Source: Pseudomonas sp. R28(2017) (GTDB lineage: Bacteria; Pseudomonadota; Gammaproteobacteria; Pseudomonadales; Pseudomonadaceae). Taken from it: 64,000 nt of DNA. A model generated the notes under the pieces. That model saw only the letters and a list, made by a program, of their open reading frames with translations. It did no database searches and was not told where the DNA came from. The stretch is taken from assembly GCF_002112505.1 (NCBI RefSeq), contig NZ_NEHW01000002.1:519972-583971 (forward strand), in the 5' to 3' direction. Positions 26,222-35,031 of the stretch are shown one piece after another. Both the position numbers and the translations under genes were made by a program. The first letter of the stretch is position 1. Every line of letters begins with the position of its first letter.

Positions 26222-26716
26222 ATGTCGCCCATCGAACTGCTGCCCACCACCCCCGACCAGGCCGAACTGATCCGCAACCTCTATCAGTTCTACGCCTATG
26301 AGTCCTCCGACTGGGAGCAGGAGGATGTCGAGGTGAACGGCCGTTTCTACATCCACGAAGAGCACCTGCAGCGCTATTGGCAGTCCCCAGGCTGGAGCGC
26401 CAGCCTGGTGCTGGTGGACGGTTTCATCGCCGGCTTCGTGCTGGTCGAGCGCAGCGAGCTTCCCGGCATCGATGCGCTGGAACTGGCCGACCTGTTCATC
26501 CTCAAGCGCTACCGGCGCCAGGGTATCGGTCGCGCCGTGGCCAACCAGTTCCTCACAAGCCCCGATGACTGGCTGCTGCGTTGCTACGCCCTGGACCCGA
26601 TCGCAGTGGCCTTCTGCACGGCGGTGGTGGGCGACCTGCAACGGCCCGCGCAACAGATCTTCCCCGACGACGAGCCGGACCTGCTCACCTATCAGGTGAC
26701 CTCGGTACTCCATTGA
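26222..26716 (+). CDS. GNAT-family N-acetyltransferase
   Basis: 164 aa. The acetyl-CoA binding motif A is visible as Leu-Ala-Asp-Leu-Phe-Ile-Leu-Lys-Arg-Tyr-Arg-Arg-Gln-Gly-Ile-Gly-Arg-Ala near 94-111 (Arg/Gln-x-x-Gly-x-Gly/Ala), after a beta strand with Gly-Phe-Val-Leu-Val-Glu. The start at Met-Ser-Pro-Ile-Glu-Leu-Leu is preferred to a Met nine codons upstream. The substrate is unknown. A GC-rich hairpin lies about 80 bp downstream. Confidence 0.8.
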   Translation: MSPIELLPTTPDQAELIRNLYQFYAYESSDWEQEDVEVNGRFYIHEEHLQRYWQSPGWSASLVLVDGFIAGFVLVERSELPGIDALELADLFILKRYRRQGIGRAVANQFLTSPDDWLLRCYALDPIAVAFCTAVVGDLQRPAQQIFPDDEPDLLTYQVTSVLH

Positions 26717-26798
26717 CCGCAGGTTGATGCAGCAAAATTATGTGACCTACTTCACAAAACTCACTCGCAAGGCATAATGCCAGCACTGCTTTACAAGA

Positions 26799-26818
26799 CC
26801 CGGGCGCGCTGGCCCGGG
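26799..26818. terminator. GC-rich hairpin upstream of the PAS-GGDEF-EAL gene
   Basis: CCCGGGC (26799-26805) pairs with GCCCGGG (26812-26818), followed by GTTCCTTTCG. It is 82 bp after the GNAT stop and 38 bp before the next start codon: either a terminator for the former or a leader hairpin for the latter. Confidence 0.45.
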
Positions 26819-26855
26819 GTTCCTTTCGTGCGCGTCGCAGGTTCAGGTAAATTTC

Positions 26856-28946
26856 ATGTCGCTAGTCGCAAGCCCCGACATCATGTACCGGCTGTTGATC
26901 CAGAGCGTGGTGGACTACGCCATCTACCTGCTCACCCCCGACGGTATTGTCGCCAACTGGAACCCCGGGGCCCAGCGGGCCAAAGGCTATCGCGCCGAGG
27001 AAATCGTCGGCCAGCATTACTCGCTGTTCTACAGCGAAACCGAGCGTGCCGCCGGCTTGCCCGAGCAGAACCTGGAGCAGGCCCGCAGCACCGGCCGATT
27101 CGAAGAGGTCGGTGCGCGCCTGCGCAAGGACGGCACGGCCTTTCACGCCCATGTGGTAATCGAGGCGGTGCGTGACGACCACGGCCAGCTGGTCGGCTTC
27201 GCCAAGGTCACCCGCGACATTTCCGAACGCCGCCAGCAGGAACTTCAGCTGCTGCAGGCCAAGGAGCTGGCCGAGCAGTACAGCCAGGAAATGGCCAACC
27301 TGTCGCAGTTCCTCGACTCGGTGATCGCCAACATCCCCGCCAGCGTCATCGTCCAGGACCTGGAAAGCCAACGCATCCTGCTCGCCAACCAGCAGGCCGA
27401 GCGTTTGTTCGGTGGGCGTGGCAAACCGATGATTGGCCACACCCCCGGTGAGTGCCTGGCACCGGCTGCGGCGGATTACCTGGAAAACCAGCTCAGCCGG
27501 GGCGCACGCAGCAGCAAAGGTTTTGCCGCCGAAACCCGGGTCGATACCGCCTGTGGCCCACGCACCCTGCGCAGCCGCGCATTGCTCAGCCAGCAATGCG
27601 AGGGCCAGGCGGATTACGTGCTGTTCGTGGCCGAAGACGCCACCGAAGAACTGGCCGCCCACGCGCAGATCCACCACATGGCCCACCACGACGCGCTCAC
27701 CGGGCTGCCCAACCGCACCTTGTTCCACGAACGCCTCAAGCAGGCCCTTGTGCGCGGGCACGAAAGCGAAAAGCTCACCGCCGCGCTGTGCCTGGACCTG
27801 GACAACTTCAAGAACATCAACGACTCCCTCGGCCATGCCTTCGGTGACAAGCTGCTGCGCGCGCTCGGCAAGCGCTTGCGCCGCGAGCTGCGCGAGCACG
27901 ACACCCTGGCCCGGCTGGGCGGTGACGAATTCGCCGTGGTGCTGACCCACCTGGACAGCCGCGAAGCCGCCTGCAACACCGCCAGGCGCCTGATCGAGGC
28001 GATCTGCCCGCCGTTCCAGATCGAGGGCCACCAGTTCTCGGTGGGCGTCAGCATCGGTATCGCCATCGCCCCCGAAGACAACGACCAGGCCGAACAATTG
28101 CTCGGTTATGCCGACATGGCCTTGTACGAGGCCAAGCGCAACGGCCGTAACCGTTACGAGTGCTTCCACCTCGAACTGGACGTCGCCGCCCGCCAGCGCC
28201 GCCTGGTGGAAACCGACCTGCGCACCGCCCTGCACCTGGGGCAGCTGCACCTGCACTACCAGCCGGTGGTGGATCAGCAGACCAGCAGCGTGACCGGCTA
28301 CGAAGCGCTTCTGCGCTGGGAGCACCCGACCCGGGGCATGGTCATGCCCATGGACTTCATCCCCATCGCCGAGGAAACCGGGCTGATCCACGAACTCGGC
28401 ACCCGGGCGCTGAACCTGGCCTGCCAGGAGGCGGCCAGCTGGGGCACCGAGCAGACCGTGTCGGTGAACCTGTCGCCGGTGCAGTTCAAGAACGCCAACC
28501 TGGTGCACACGGTGACCCTGGCCCTGGCCGACTCGGGGCTGGCGCCGCAGCGCCTGGAGCTGGAGATCACCGAATCGGTACTGTTGGGCAACAGCGAGGA
28601 GAACGTGCGCACCTTGCGCGCGCTGAAGGACCTGGGCGTGTCGATTTCGCTGGATGACTTCGGCACGGGTTATTCGTCGCTGGGGTATCTGCGCTCGTTC
28701 CCGTTCGACCGGATCAAGATCGACAAGTCGTTCGTGCACGACATGTGCGACAGCCGCGAGGCGATGTCGATCATCCGCGCGATTACCGAGTTGTCCAACA
28801 GCCTGATGATCAAGACCACGGCCGAAGGGGTGGAGTCGGAGGAGCAGATGCAGCGGCTGCGGGCGGAAGGGTGTTCGCACTTCCAGGGCTACCTGTATGG
28901 GCGGCCGGCGCCGGCCAGCGAGCGGTTGAAGCAGGTTTGTGTGTAG
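26856..28946 (+). CDS. Cyclic di-GMP protein with PAS-PAS-GGDEF-EAL domains
   Basis: 696 aa, cytoplasmic (no membrane segments). PAS 1 spans about 10-125, PAS 2 about 150-262, GGDEF about 270-438 and EAL about 448-690. The GGDEF signature is intact (Gly355-Gly-Asp-Glu-Phe359), as is the inhibitory I-site Arg346-x-x-Asp349. The EAL motif is intact (Glu483-Ala-Leu), and the metal-binding motifs Asn-Leu-Ser, Glu-Ile-Thr-Glu-Ser, Asp-Asp-Phe-Gly-Thr-Gly, Lys-Ile-Asp-Lys and Glu-Gly-Val-Glu are all present. Both diguanylate cyclase and phosphodiesterase activities are thus possible, with PAS input choosing between them. The nearest model is the RbdA/MucR-like group. No partner gene is adjacent. 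Confidence 0.9.
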   Translation: MSLVASPDIMYRLLIQSVVDYAIYLLTPDGIVANWNPGAQRAKGYRAEEIVGQHYSLFYSETERAAGLPEQNLEQARSTGRFEEVGARLRKDGTAFHAHVVIEAVRDDHGQLVGFAKVTRDISERRQQELQLLQAKELAEQYSQEMANLSQFLDSVIANIPASVIVQDLESQRILLANQQAERLFGGRGKPMIGHTPGECLAPAAADYLENQLSRGARSSKGFAAETRVDTACGPRTLRSRALLSQQCEGQADYVLFVAEDATEELAAHAQIHHMAHHDALTGLPNRTLFHERLKQALVRGHESEKLTAALCLDLDNFKNINDSLGHAFGDKLLRALGKRLRRELREHDTLARLGGDEFAVVLTHLDSREAACNTARRLIEAICPPFQIEGHQFSVGVSIGIAIAPEDNDQAEQLLGYADMALYEAKRNGRNRYECFHLELDVAARQRRLVETDLRTALHLGQLHLHYQPVVDQQTSSVTGYEALLRWEHPTRGMVMPMDFIPIAEETGLIHELGTRALNLACQEAASWGTEQTVSVNLSPVQFKNANLVHTVTLALADSGLAPQRLELEITESVLLGNSEENVRTLRALKDLGVSISLDDFGTGYSSLGYLRSFPFDRIKIDKSFVHDMCDSREAMSIIRAITELSNSLMIKTTAEGVESEEQMQRLRAEGCSHFQGYLYGRPAPASERLKQVCV

Positions 28947-28962
28947 TCGTTCGAGGGCCTTG

Positions 28963-29052
28963 GGGGCTGCTTTGCAGCCCTTCGCGGGCGCGCCCGCTCC
29001 TACAAGGGAACGCGAACCTCTGTGGGAGCGGGCGTGCCCGCGAAGGGGCCGC
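28963..29052. repeat. Inverted REP pair
   Basis: TTCGCGGGCGCGCCCGCTCC (from 28981) and its inverted partner ending at 29044, with a small GGGCTGC/GCAGCCC hairpin at 28963-28980. It sits between the c-di-GMP gene and the convergent aldo-keto reductase gene. Confidence 0.88.
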
Positions 29053-29060
29053 AACAGGCC

Positions 29061-29885
29061 TCAGCTATTCCAGTCGGGGGCAAAGTCCGGGCTGACCACC
29101 CGCTGATCCTTCGGCAACCCGGCAATCAGCGCCCGGTCGGCATCATCCAGCCGCACCTCCAGCGCCGCCAGGTTGGCCAGCTGGTTCTCCCGGCTGCTGG
29201 CCTTGGGAATCACCGCCACGCCATCCTGGTCCAGCAACCACTTCAACGCCACCTGGCTCGGCAGCACACCATGCTTGCGTGCGATCTCGCGGATCACCGC
29301 CTGCTCCGCCGCACGGCCACGGGCCAGCGGGGTATAGGCGGTCAGCAGCAGGTCATGTTGGCGGGCGTAGTCGAGCAGCGGTTGCTGGCTGAGCAACACG
29401 TGGTATTCGACCTGGATCGCCGACAGCGGCGCCCCCAGCTCCTCGACCACCCGGCGCAGCAGGCCGAGCGGGAAGTTGGCCACGCCGATGCTGCGCGCCT
29501 TGCCTTCATCGCGCAGGGCCACCAGAGTTTCGATGCTGCGGGCCAGGTCCCAGTCCTTGCCGGGCCAGTGAATGTGGAACAGGTCGACCTGCTCGGTGCC
29601 CAGCGCGCGCAGGCTGTCTTCCAGCGACTGGCGCATGGCGTTTGGCGCCAGGCGGTCCCACCAGACCTTGGTGGTCAGGTGGATCTGCTCGCGGGGCACG
29701 TTGCTGTCGCGCAGGGCCTGGCCGACGGCAGCCTCGTTGTCGTAGGCGGTGGCCGTGTCGATGTGCCGGTAACCCAGCTCCAGCGCCTGGTGCACGGCAC
29801 GGGTGCATTCGTCGCCGGTCATCGGCCAGGTGCCCAGGCCGATGCAGGGCAGGTCGAGGCCGTTGCGGGTGGTGAGCCGTTGCAT
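29061..29885 (-). CDS. Aldo/keto reductase (2,5-diketo-D-gluconate reductase-like)
   Basis: 274 aa, a (beta/alpha)8 barrel of the AKR superfamily. The catalytic tetrad is Asp43, Tyr48, Lys73 and His106. NADPH-binding residues appear in Ile-Pro-Lys-Ala-Ser-Ser near 222. It is closest in style to the DkgB group, which reduces methylglyoxal, diketogluconate and various aldehydes. Single gene, divergent from the EamA transporter at 30110 with a 224-bp gap. Confidence 0.85.
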   Translation of the reverse strand: MQRLTTRNGLDLPCIGLGTWPMTGDECTRAVHQALELGYRHIDTATAYDNEAAVGQALRDSNVPREQIHLTTKVWWDRLAPNAMRQSLEDSLRALGTEQVDLFHIHWPGKDWDLARSIETLVALRDEGKARSIGVANFPLGLLRRVVEELGAPLSAIQVEYHVLLSQQPLLDYARQHDLLLTAYTPLARGRAAEQAVIREIARKHGVLPSQVALKWLLDQDGVAVIPKASSRENQLANLAALEVRLDDADRALIAGLPKDQRVVSPDFAPDWNS

Positions 29886-30109
29886 GAAAACTCCTTGTTC
29901 GAGATCGTGGGTCCATCATTGATGGTGCGCGCTTTGCGGGGCACGAACCATGCAGCCGGGGCGGAAAGTGGTCGATCAGCGAACGGAATGGCAAAGGTCC
30001 CCTGCAAAGCGTGGAAATGAACTTCCTCAAGTCGTCGTATCTCTTCTAGAATCCGTGCAGTCGCACCTTCCCTGGCGCAGCATGCAGCCGCGCCGCCGTC
30101 GAGAACGCC

Positions 30110-30988
30110 ATGAGTTCCAGCACACCGCTGTCCGGAGTCAACCAACCCCTGCGCGGCATCGCCCTGGTGGTGGTGGCGACGTTCCTGTTCGCCAGCCACG
30201 ATGCCTTGTCCAAGTTCCTCGGTGGGCTGTACCCGATCGTCATGGTGGTGTGGGCCCGTTATGTGGTGCACACGCTGCTGATGGCCGGGATCTTCCTGCC
30301 CAAGTCGGGCCTCAATGTGCTGCGCACCCGGCGCCCGGTGCTGCAGACCCTGCGCGCGCTGAGCCTGCTGAGCACCAGCCTGCTGTTCACCACCGGCCTG
30401 CAGTACCTGCCGCTGGCCGAGGCGACCTCGGTCAACTTCCTTGCGCCGGTGCTGGTCACTGCGCTGTCGGCGCCCTTGCTCAAGGAGCGGGTGACAACCG
30501 GGCAGTGGGTGGCGGTGGTCCTGGGTTTCATTGGCGTGCTGGTGGTGGTGCACCCCGGTGGCGCGATGTTCACCCCGGCCATCCTGTACCCGTTCGGTTC
30601 GGCGCTGGGCTTCTGCTTCTACCAGTTGCTCACGCGCATCCTGGCGGCTTACGACAGCCCGACCACCAGCAATTTCTACGCCGGGCTGTGCAATACCCTG
30701 GTGATGAGTGCGCTGGTGCCGTTTTTCTGGGAGGTGCCGCGCTGGGACCACGCGCTGCTGATGCTGGCCCTGGGCGGTTTCGGCATGAGCGCGCACCTGC
30801 TGCTGACTCAGGCCTTCCGCCACGCGGCGCCCGCGCTGCTGGCCCCGTTCAGCTACTGCCAGATCGTGTTCGCCGGGTTGCTGGGGCTGCTGATCTACCG
30901 CCAGGTGCCAGACAGCGCGAGCTTGCTGGGCATTGCCATCATCTGCCTGAGTGGCCTCGGGGCCGCTTGGATGCAGCGCAAGAAGTGA
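30110..30988 (+). CDS. EamA/DMT-superfamily transporter
   Basis: 292 aa with ten predicted membrane helices in two EamA repeats (about 14-145 and 155-288). Characteristic elements are Ser-His-Asp-Ala-Leu-Ser-Lys-Phe in TM1-2 and Pro-Leu-Leu-Lys-Glu-Arg-Val in the first repeat and Ala-Pro-Phe-Ser-Tyr-Cys-Gln-Ile in the second. Such proteins export or import amino acids and other small metabolites across the inner membrane; the substrate cannot be predicted. It ends 42 bp from the convergent aldehyde dehydrogenase gene. Confidence 0.82.
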   Translation: MSSSTPLSGVNQPLRGIALVVVATFLFASHDALSKFLGGLYPIVMVVWARYVVHTLLMAGIFLPKSGLNVLRTRRPVLQTLRALSLLSTSLLFTTGLQYLPLAEATSVNFLAPVLVTALSAPLLKERVTTGQWVAVVLGFIGVLVVVHPGGAMFTPAILYPFGSALGFCFYQLLTRILAAYDSPTTSNFYAGLCNTLVMSALVPFFWEVPRWDHALLMLALGGFGMSAHLLLTQAFRHAAPALLAPFSYCQIVFAGLLGLLIYRQVPDSASLLGIAIICLSGLGAAWMQRKK

Positions 30989-31030
30989 TAGCTAACATTG
31001 TTGGGGCCGCACAGCGGCCCCATGGCCCTG

Positions 31031-32482
31031 TCAGGCCAGTTGATAGGTAGTCTTCACCCGGGTAAAGAACTGTCGCGCGTGGGTCCCTTGCTCCCGCGAC
31101 CCCAGGCTCGAAGCGCCATTGCCGCCAAACGGCACGTGATAATCCACCCCCGCCGTCGGCAGGTTGACCATCACCATGCCGGCCGAGCTGTTGCGCTTGA
31201 AGTGTTCGGCATGGCGCAGCGAGGTGGTGACGATCCCTGCCGACAAGCCGAACGCCGTGTCCTCGGCAGCGGCAAAGGCTTCGTCGTAGTCACGCACCTT
31301 GAATACGCTCAGCACCGGCCCGAAGATTTCCTCGCGGTAGATACGCATGTCCGCGGTCACCTCGGTGAACAGCGCCGGGGTGAACAGATACGCCCCTGCG
31401 GCGTTCTCCACCACCTCGCCCCCACACACCAGCTTCGCCCCTTGTTCACGGCCACTGGCCACGTACGCCAGGTTCTGTTCCAGCTGGCGGCCATCGACCA
31501 CCGGGCCGATGTCGGTACCGGCCTGCAACGCATCGCCCACCTTCAGCGCGCGGGTGCGTTCGGCCAGGCGTGCGACGAAGGCATCGTGGATGCCCTCGGT
31601 AACGATCACCCGCGAACTCGCCGTGCAACGTTGCCCGGTGCTGAAGAACGAACCGTTCAACGCCACCTCCACCGCCTGTTCAAGGTCGGCGTCGTCGAGC
31701 ACGATCAACGGGTTCTTGCCGCCCATTTCCAGCTGCACTTTCTTCATGCCTTCTGCTGCCAGGCGGGCAATCTGCCGGCCGGTCTGTTCCGAGCCGGTGA
31801 AGCTGATGCCATCGATCAGCGGCGAGCGGATGATCGTGTCGCCGACGCTGCGCCCAGGCCCGATCAACAGGTTGAACACGCCCGCCGGCAGCCCGGCCCG
31901 GGAGATGATCTCGGCCAGCGCCCAGGCCGAGGAGGGCACCAGCTCGGCGGGCTTGAACACCACGCAGTTGCCGAAGCACAGCGCCGGGGCGATCTTCCAG
32001 GCCGGGATGGCGATCGGGAAGTTCCACGGTGCAATGATGCCAATCACGCCCAGCGGCTGGGTGAACACATCGATGCCCACGTCCTGGCGCACCGACTGGT
32101 ATTTCTCGCCCTCGGCGCGCAGCGCCTCCTGGGCGTAGAACTTGAACGAACGCCCGGCGCGGTCCACTTCACCGAGGGCCTCGCGGACGATCTTGCCTTC
32201 CTCGCGGGCCAGCAGGGTGGCCAGTTCCTGGCGGCGGGCAAGGATCTCGCTGCCGATGAAGTCCAGTGCATCGGCGCGTTGCTGCGGGTTGCTGCGCGCC
32301 CAGCCGGGTGCGGCGCGGCGGGCGGCGGCCAGGGCCTGTTCGGTCAGCGCCTGGTCGGCGCGCACGAAGCGCTCGATCACGTCGCCGGGGTTGGACGGGT
32401 TACGGTTTTCCAGCACGTCGCTGCCGCTGTCCAGCGCAACGAAGGCGCCGTCGACGTAACTGCTCTTGGTCACAGGGGTCAT
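31031..32482 (-). CDS. NAD(P)-dependent aldehyde dehydrogenase
   Basis: 483 aa. Catalytic residues are Cys286 in Gly-Gln-Arg-Cys-Thr, Glu252 in Leu-Glu-Met-Gly-Gly-Lys-Asn and Asn154 in Pro-Trp-Asn-Phe-Pro, with Lys177 for cofactor binding. The sequence style is that of the ketoglutarate-semialdehyde/vanillin/benzaldehyde dehydrogenase branch. Its start overlaps the stop of the D-2-hydroxyacid dehydrogenase gene (ATGA on the minus strand), so the two are co-translated, and the FAD oxidoreductase at 33458-34849 is just upstream. It probably oxidises the aldehyde released by that amine oxidase. Confidence 0.88.
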   Translation of the reverse strand: MTPVTKSSYVDGAFVALDSGSDVLENRNPSNPGDVIERFVRADQALTEQALAAARRAAPGWARSNPQQRADALDFIGSEILARRQELATLLAREEGKIVREALGEVDRAGRSFKFYAQEALRAEGEKYQSVRQDVGIDVFTQPLGVIGIIAPWNFPIAIPAWKIAPALCFGNCVVFKPAELVPSSAWALAEIISRAGLPAGVFNLLIGPGRSVGDTIIRSPLIDGISFTGSEQTGRQIARLAAEGMKKVQLEMGGKNPLIVLDDADLEQAVEVALNGSFFSTGQRCTASSRVIVTEGIHDAFVARLAERTRALKVGDALQAGTDIGPVVDGRQLEQNLAYVASGREQGAKLVCGGEVVENAAGAYLFTPALFTEVTADMRIYREEIFGPVLSVFKVRDYDEAFAAAEDTAFGLSAGIVTTSLRHAEHFKRNSSAGMVMVNLPTAGVDYHVPFGGNGASSLGSREQGTHARQFFTRVKTTYQLA

Positions 32483-33447
32483 GCGCTACGGATCCTTTTG
32501 CTGGCGTTTTGGCGGGCGACGAAGTCGCTGATGTTGTCCACGGCGCTGTCCATCAGCTGCTGCATGGCGTCTTCGCTGCTCCAGGCGATGTGCGGGTTGA
32601 GCAGGAAGTCGTCGCGGTCGATCAGCTGGAACAGCGGGTTGCTCGGGTGCAGTGGTTCGACTTCCACCACATCCAGGGCCACGCCGCCCAAGCGCCCGTG
32701 TTGCAGGGCATCGATCAATGCCGCTTCATTGACCACACCGCCACGGCCGGTGTTGACCACGATGGCATCCGGCTTCATCAGGGCCAGCCGGCCAGCGTCG
32801 ATCAGGTTGTAGGTTTCGGGGGTCAGCGGGCAGTTGATCGACAGCACGTCGCAGCTGCGCAGCAGCTCGGCCAACGGCCGGCAGTCGGCACCACGGCGCT
32901 TGCCGCCACGGTCCTCGAACAGCACCTGCATGCCCAATGCCCGCGCCAGCTCGGCCAGGCGCACGGCAATCGGGCCGCTGCCGATGATCGCCAGCTGCTT
33001 GCCACGCACATCGCGGATGCGGTGGTCGAAGTAGATGTTCTTGTATTCGGCCTCGCCGGCATGCACCTGGCGCATCAACCGGGTAAACGCGGCCGGGCGG
33101 CGGAACAGCTCGAGGATCATCGCCAGGCTGTGTTCGGCCACGGTGTTGGCGGCGTAGCCCGGTACGCTGGCCACTTCGATGCCATGGGCATCGCAGTAGT
33201 CGACATCGACGATGTCGCGGCCGGTCAGGGCCAGCGAAATCATCTTCAGCTTCGGCAGCTGGCGCAGGTGCTCTTCACGCAGCGGCACGCTGCAGGTGAA
33301 GGCGATGGTGGCATCCTTCAGGTGCTCGAGCATCTGCTCCGGGTGGGTGTAGGCAAACTGCTGCCAGGTGTGTTCGCAGTCCGGGCGCTTGAGCCGGGTG
33401 GAGGGCGCCAGGCCCTCGTCGTCGAGCAGGACGATATGTTCGCGCAT
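32479..33447 (-). CDS. D-2-hydroxyacid dehydrogenase family protein
   Basis: 322 aa, complete for the family. Catalytic Arg235 (Asn-Thr-Gly-Arg-Gly-Gly), Glu264 (Glu-Val-Glu-Pro) and His286 (Asn-Pro-His-Ile-Ala-Trp) are all present. The NAD-binding loop reads Gly156-Ser-Gly-Pro-Ile rather than the full Gly-x-Gly-x-x-Gly, a departure seen in some members. It probably interconverts a 2-oxoacid and a D-2-hydroxyacid. The ATG at 33447 lies 10 bp after the stop of the FAD oxidoreductase gene, and its own stop overlaps the aldehyde dehydrogenase start, so the three genes form one minus-strand operon. Confidence 0.86.
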   Translation of the reverse strand: MREHIVLLDDEGLAPSTRLKRPDCEHTWQQFAYTHPEQMLEHLKDATIAFTCSVPLREEHLRQLPKLKMISLALTGRDIVDVDYCDAHGIEVASVPGYAANTVAEHSLAMILELFRRPAAFTRLMRQVHAGEAEYKNIYFDHRIRDVRGKQLAIIGSGPIAVRLAELARALGMQVLFEDRGGKRRGADCRPLAELLRSCDVLSINCPLTPETYNLIDAGRLALMKPDAIVVNTGRGGVVNEAALIDALQHGRLGGVALDVVEVEPLHPSNPLFQLIDRDDFLLNPHIAWSSEDAMQQLMDSAVDNISDFVARQNASKRIRSA

Positions 33448-33457
33448 GCGGTGTTCC

Positions 33458-34849
33458 TTATTTTTTCTGCGCCGGCACATAGCCGGCCGGGGCCATGCTG
33501 ACCAGTTGGCGGGTGACGAAACCGGCGTCCTGGTCGTGGTCTTCCAGCGACTCCTTGCGCACCAGGGCATCACGCACCATGTGTGCGCCGAAGAAACGGA
33601 AAGGCTCTGGCGGCAGCAGCTTCATCTTCTGGTTGACCAGGCCGCAGTTGGCCCACTCGTCGTTGGCATGGTTGGCCAGCGACTTGATGATGCGGCTGGC
33701 GAACACGGTGGTGGCCACGCCGTTGCCCGAGAAGCCGATGCCGTAGCTCACCGTCTGGTGGTGGTCGAGGTAGCCGAAGTTGGGCAGGCCCTTCATGGCC
33801 CGGTCGATCGGGCCGGTCCAGCTGCTGACCACCGGCACGTCTTCGAGCTGCGGGTACAGGCGGCGCAGTTCGGCGGCAACCTTGTCGGCGGCCGGCGAGG
33901 GCTTTTCATAGAGGTTGCCGATGCGCCCGGCATAGGCGAACTGGCCCAGCGGCTTGCCGAACACCACGCGGCCGTCCGGGGTGTTGCGCCAGTAGTTGAG
34001 CACGGTGCGCGAGTCGGTCATGCACTCGCCACGGCTGAAGCCGATGGCGTCGAGCTTGGCCTTGACCGGGGCGGTGGCCACCATGTCGCTGGACATGATC
34101 GCGATCATCCGGCGCAGCTCGGGGAATTGCGCGCCCCAGGCGTTGAGCGCCAGCACCACATGGTTGGCCTTCACATGGCCCTTGGCGGTGTGCACCACCG
34201 GCTGCTTGCCGCGGACCAGGTGGGTGAACGGCGATTTCTCGAAGATCTTCACCCCCAGCTTCAGCGCCACCCGGCGCAGGCCACGGGCGAGCATGGCCGG
34301 CTGCACGGTGGCGGCGTTGGGGTCGAAGATGCCACCCAGCACCAGCGGCGAGCCGACGCGGCTGCGGATGGCTTCGCGGTCCATCTCCTGGAACGGGTTG
34401 ACGTCGAGTTTCTGCAGGCCGTCAGTGAGCACCCGCCAGGAGTTCATCTGCCGCTGGTTGGTCGCGGTCCACAGCCAGCCGTCCTTGCGGTACTGGGCAT
34501 CGATGCCGTGCTCCTGGCAGAAGCTGCCGATCTCGTCGATCGCCGATTCTGCCGCCTCGCAGATGCGCCGCGCCTCGACGTCGCCGCAGATGGTGCGCAC
34601 CGACAGGTACTTGCCCCACCAGTTGGTGGCGATGCCGCCGTTGCGCCCGCTGGCGCCGGAGCCGCAGCGGTCGCGTTCGACGATGACGATGGTCTTTTCG
34701 GGATGTGCCTGCTTCAGGCGGATGGCCGACCACAGGCCAAGGAAGCCACCGCCGACGATACACACGTCGGCTTGAATCGAGTCCTGCAGGGCAGGGGCCA
34801 GGTCACTGTCCAGGTCCAGCGCCTGGGCATACCAGAATCCACGGTACAT
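33458..34849 (-). CDS. FAD-dependent amine/amino acid oxidoreductase (DAO family)
   Basis: 463 aa. The N-terminal dinucleotide fold has Val-Gly33-Gly-Gly-Phe-Leu-Gly38, followed by Gly-Ser-Gly-Ala-Ser-Gly-Arg-Asn-Gly-Gly near 68-77, which is typical of the PuuB/gamma-glutamylputrescine oxidase-like DAO branch (relatives use amines and N-alkyl amino acids). The C-terminal FAD contact Gly-Ile-Gly-Phe-Ser-Gly-Asn-Gly is present near 385. It should oxidise a C-N bond, giving an imine/aldehyde and H2O2 or reduced quinone. It is first in the operon with the hydroxyacid and aldehyde dehydrogenases, divergent from the GlxA-type regulator. Confidence 0.85.
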   Translation of the reverse strand: MYRGFWYAQALDLDSDLAPALQDSIQADVCIVGGGFLGLWSAIRLKQAHPEKTIVIVERDRCGSGASGRNGGIATNWWGKYLSVRTICGDVEARRICEAAESAIDEIGSFCQEHGIDAQYRKDGWLWTATNQRQMNSWRVLTDGLQKLDVNPFQEMDREAIRSRVGSPLVLGGIFDPNAATVQPAMLARGLRRVALKLGVKIFEKSPFTHLVRGKQPVVHTAKGHVKANHVVLALNAWGAQFPELRRMIAIMSSDMVATAPVKAKLDAIGFSRGECMTDSRTVLNYWRNTPDGRVVFGKPLGQFAYAGRIGNLYEKPSPAADKVAAELRRLYPQLEDVPVVSSWTGPIDRAMKGLPNFGYLDHHQTVSYGIGFSGNGVATTVFASRIIKSLANHANDEWANCGLVNQKMKLLPPEPFRFFGAHMVRDALVRKESLEDHDQDAGFVTRQLVSMAPAGYVPAQKK

Positions 34850-34917
34850 GAGGGGTGCCTCTGAGCATGTTGTTGTGACGACATGATGCTCAGCGCGACC
34901 AGTGGCCCGATATTACA

Positions 34918-34991
34918 GTCATGACAATTGATAGAACGCCGGCGCGTTTTGTCATGGACTTACTATTTGTCGTGCGGCATATGATATGCCG
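34918..34991. promoter_or_regulatory. Cluster of candidate operator sites in the FAD-operon/GlxA gap
   Basis: Three elements are visible: CATGACAA (34920-34927) and TTGTCATG (34949-34956) as an inverted pair; TTGTCATG (34949) and TTGTCGTG (34967-34974) as direct repeats 18 bp apart, the two-turn spacing favoured by AraC-type proteins; and the palindrome CGGCATATGATATGCCG (34975-34991). They lie between the divergent FAD operon and the GlxA-type regulator, which is the obvious candidate binder. Confidence 0.45.
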
Positions 34992-35031
34992 GACGCCAGG
35001 TGCGCCCTACAATGGCGCTAATCAGCAGGTC

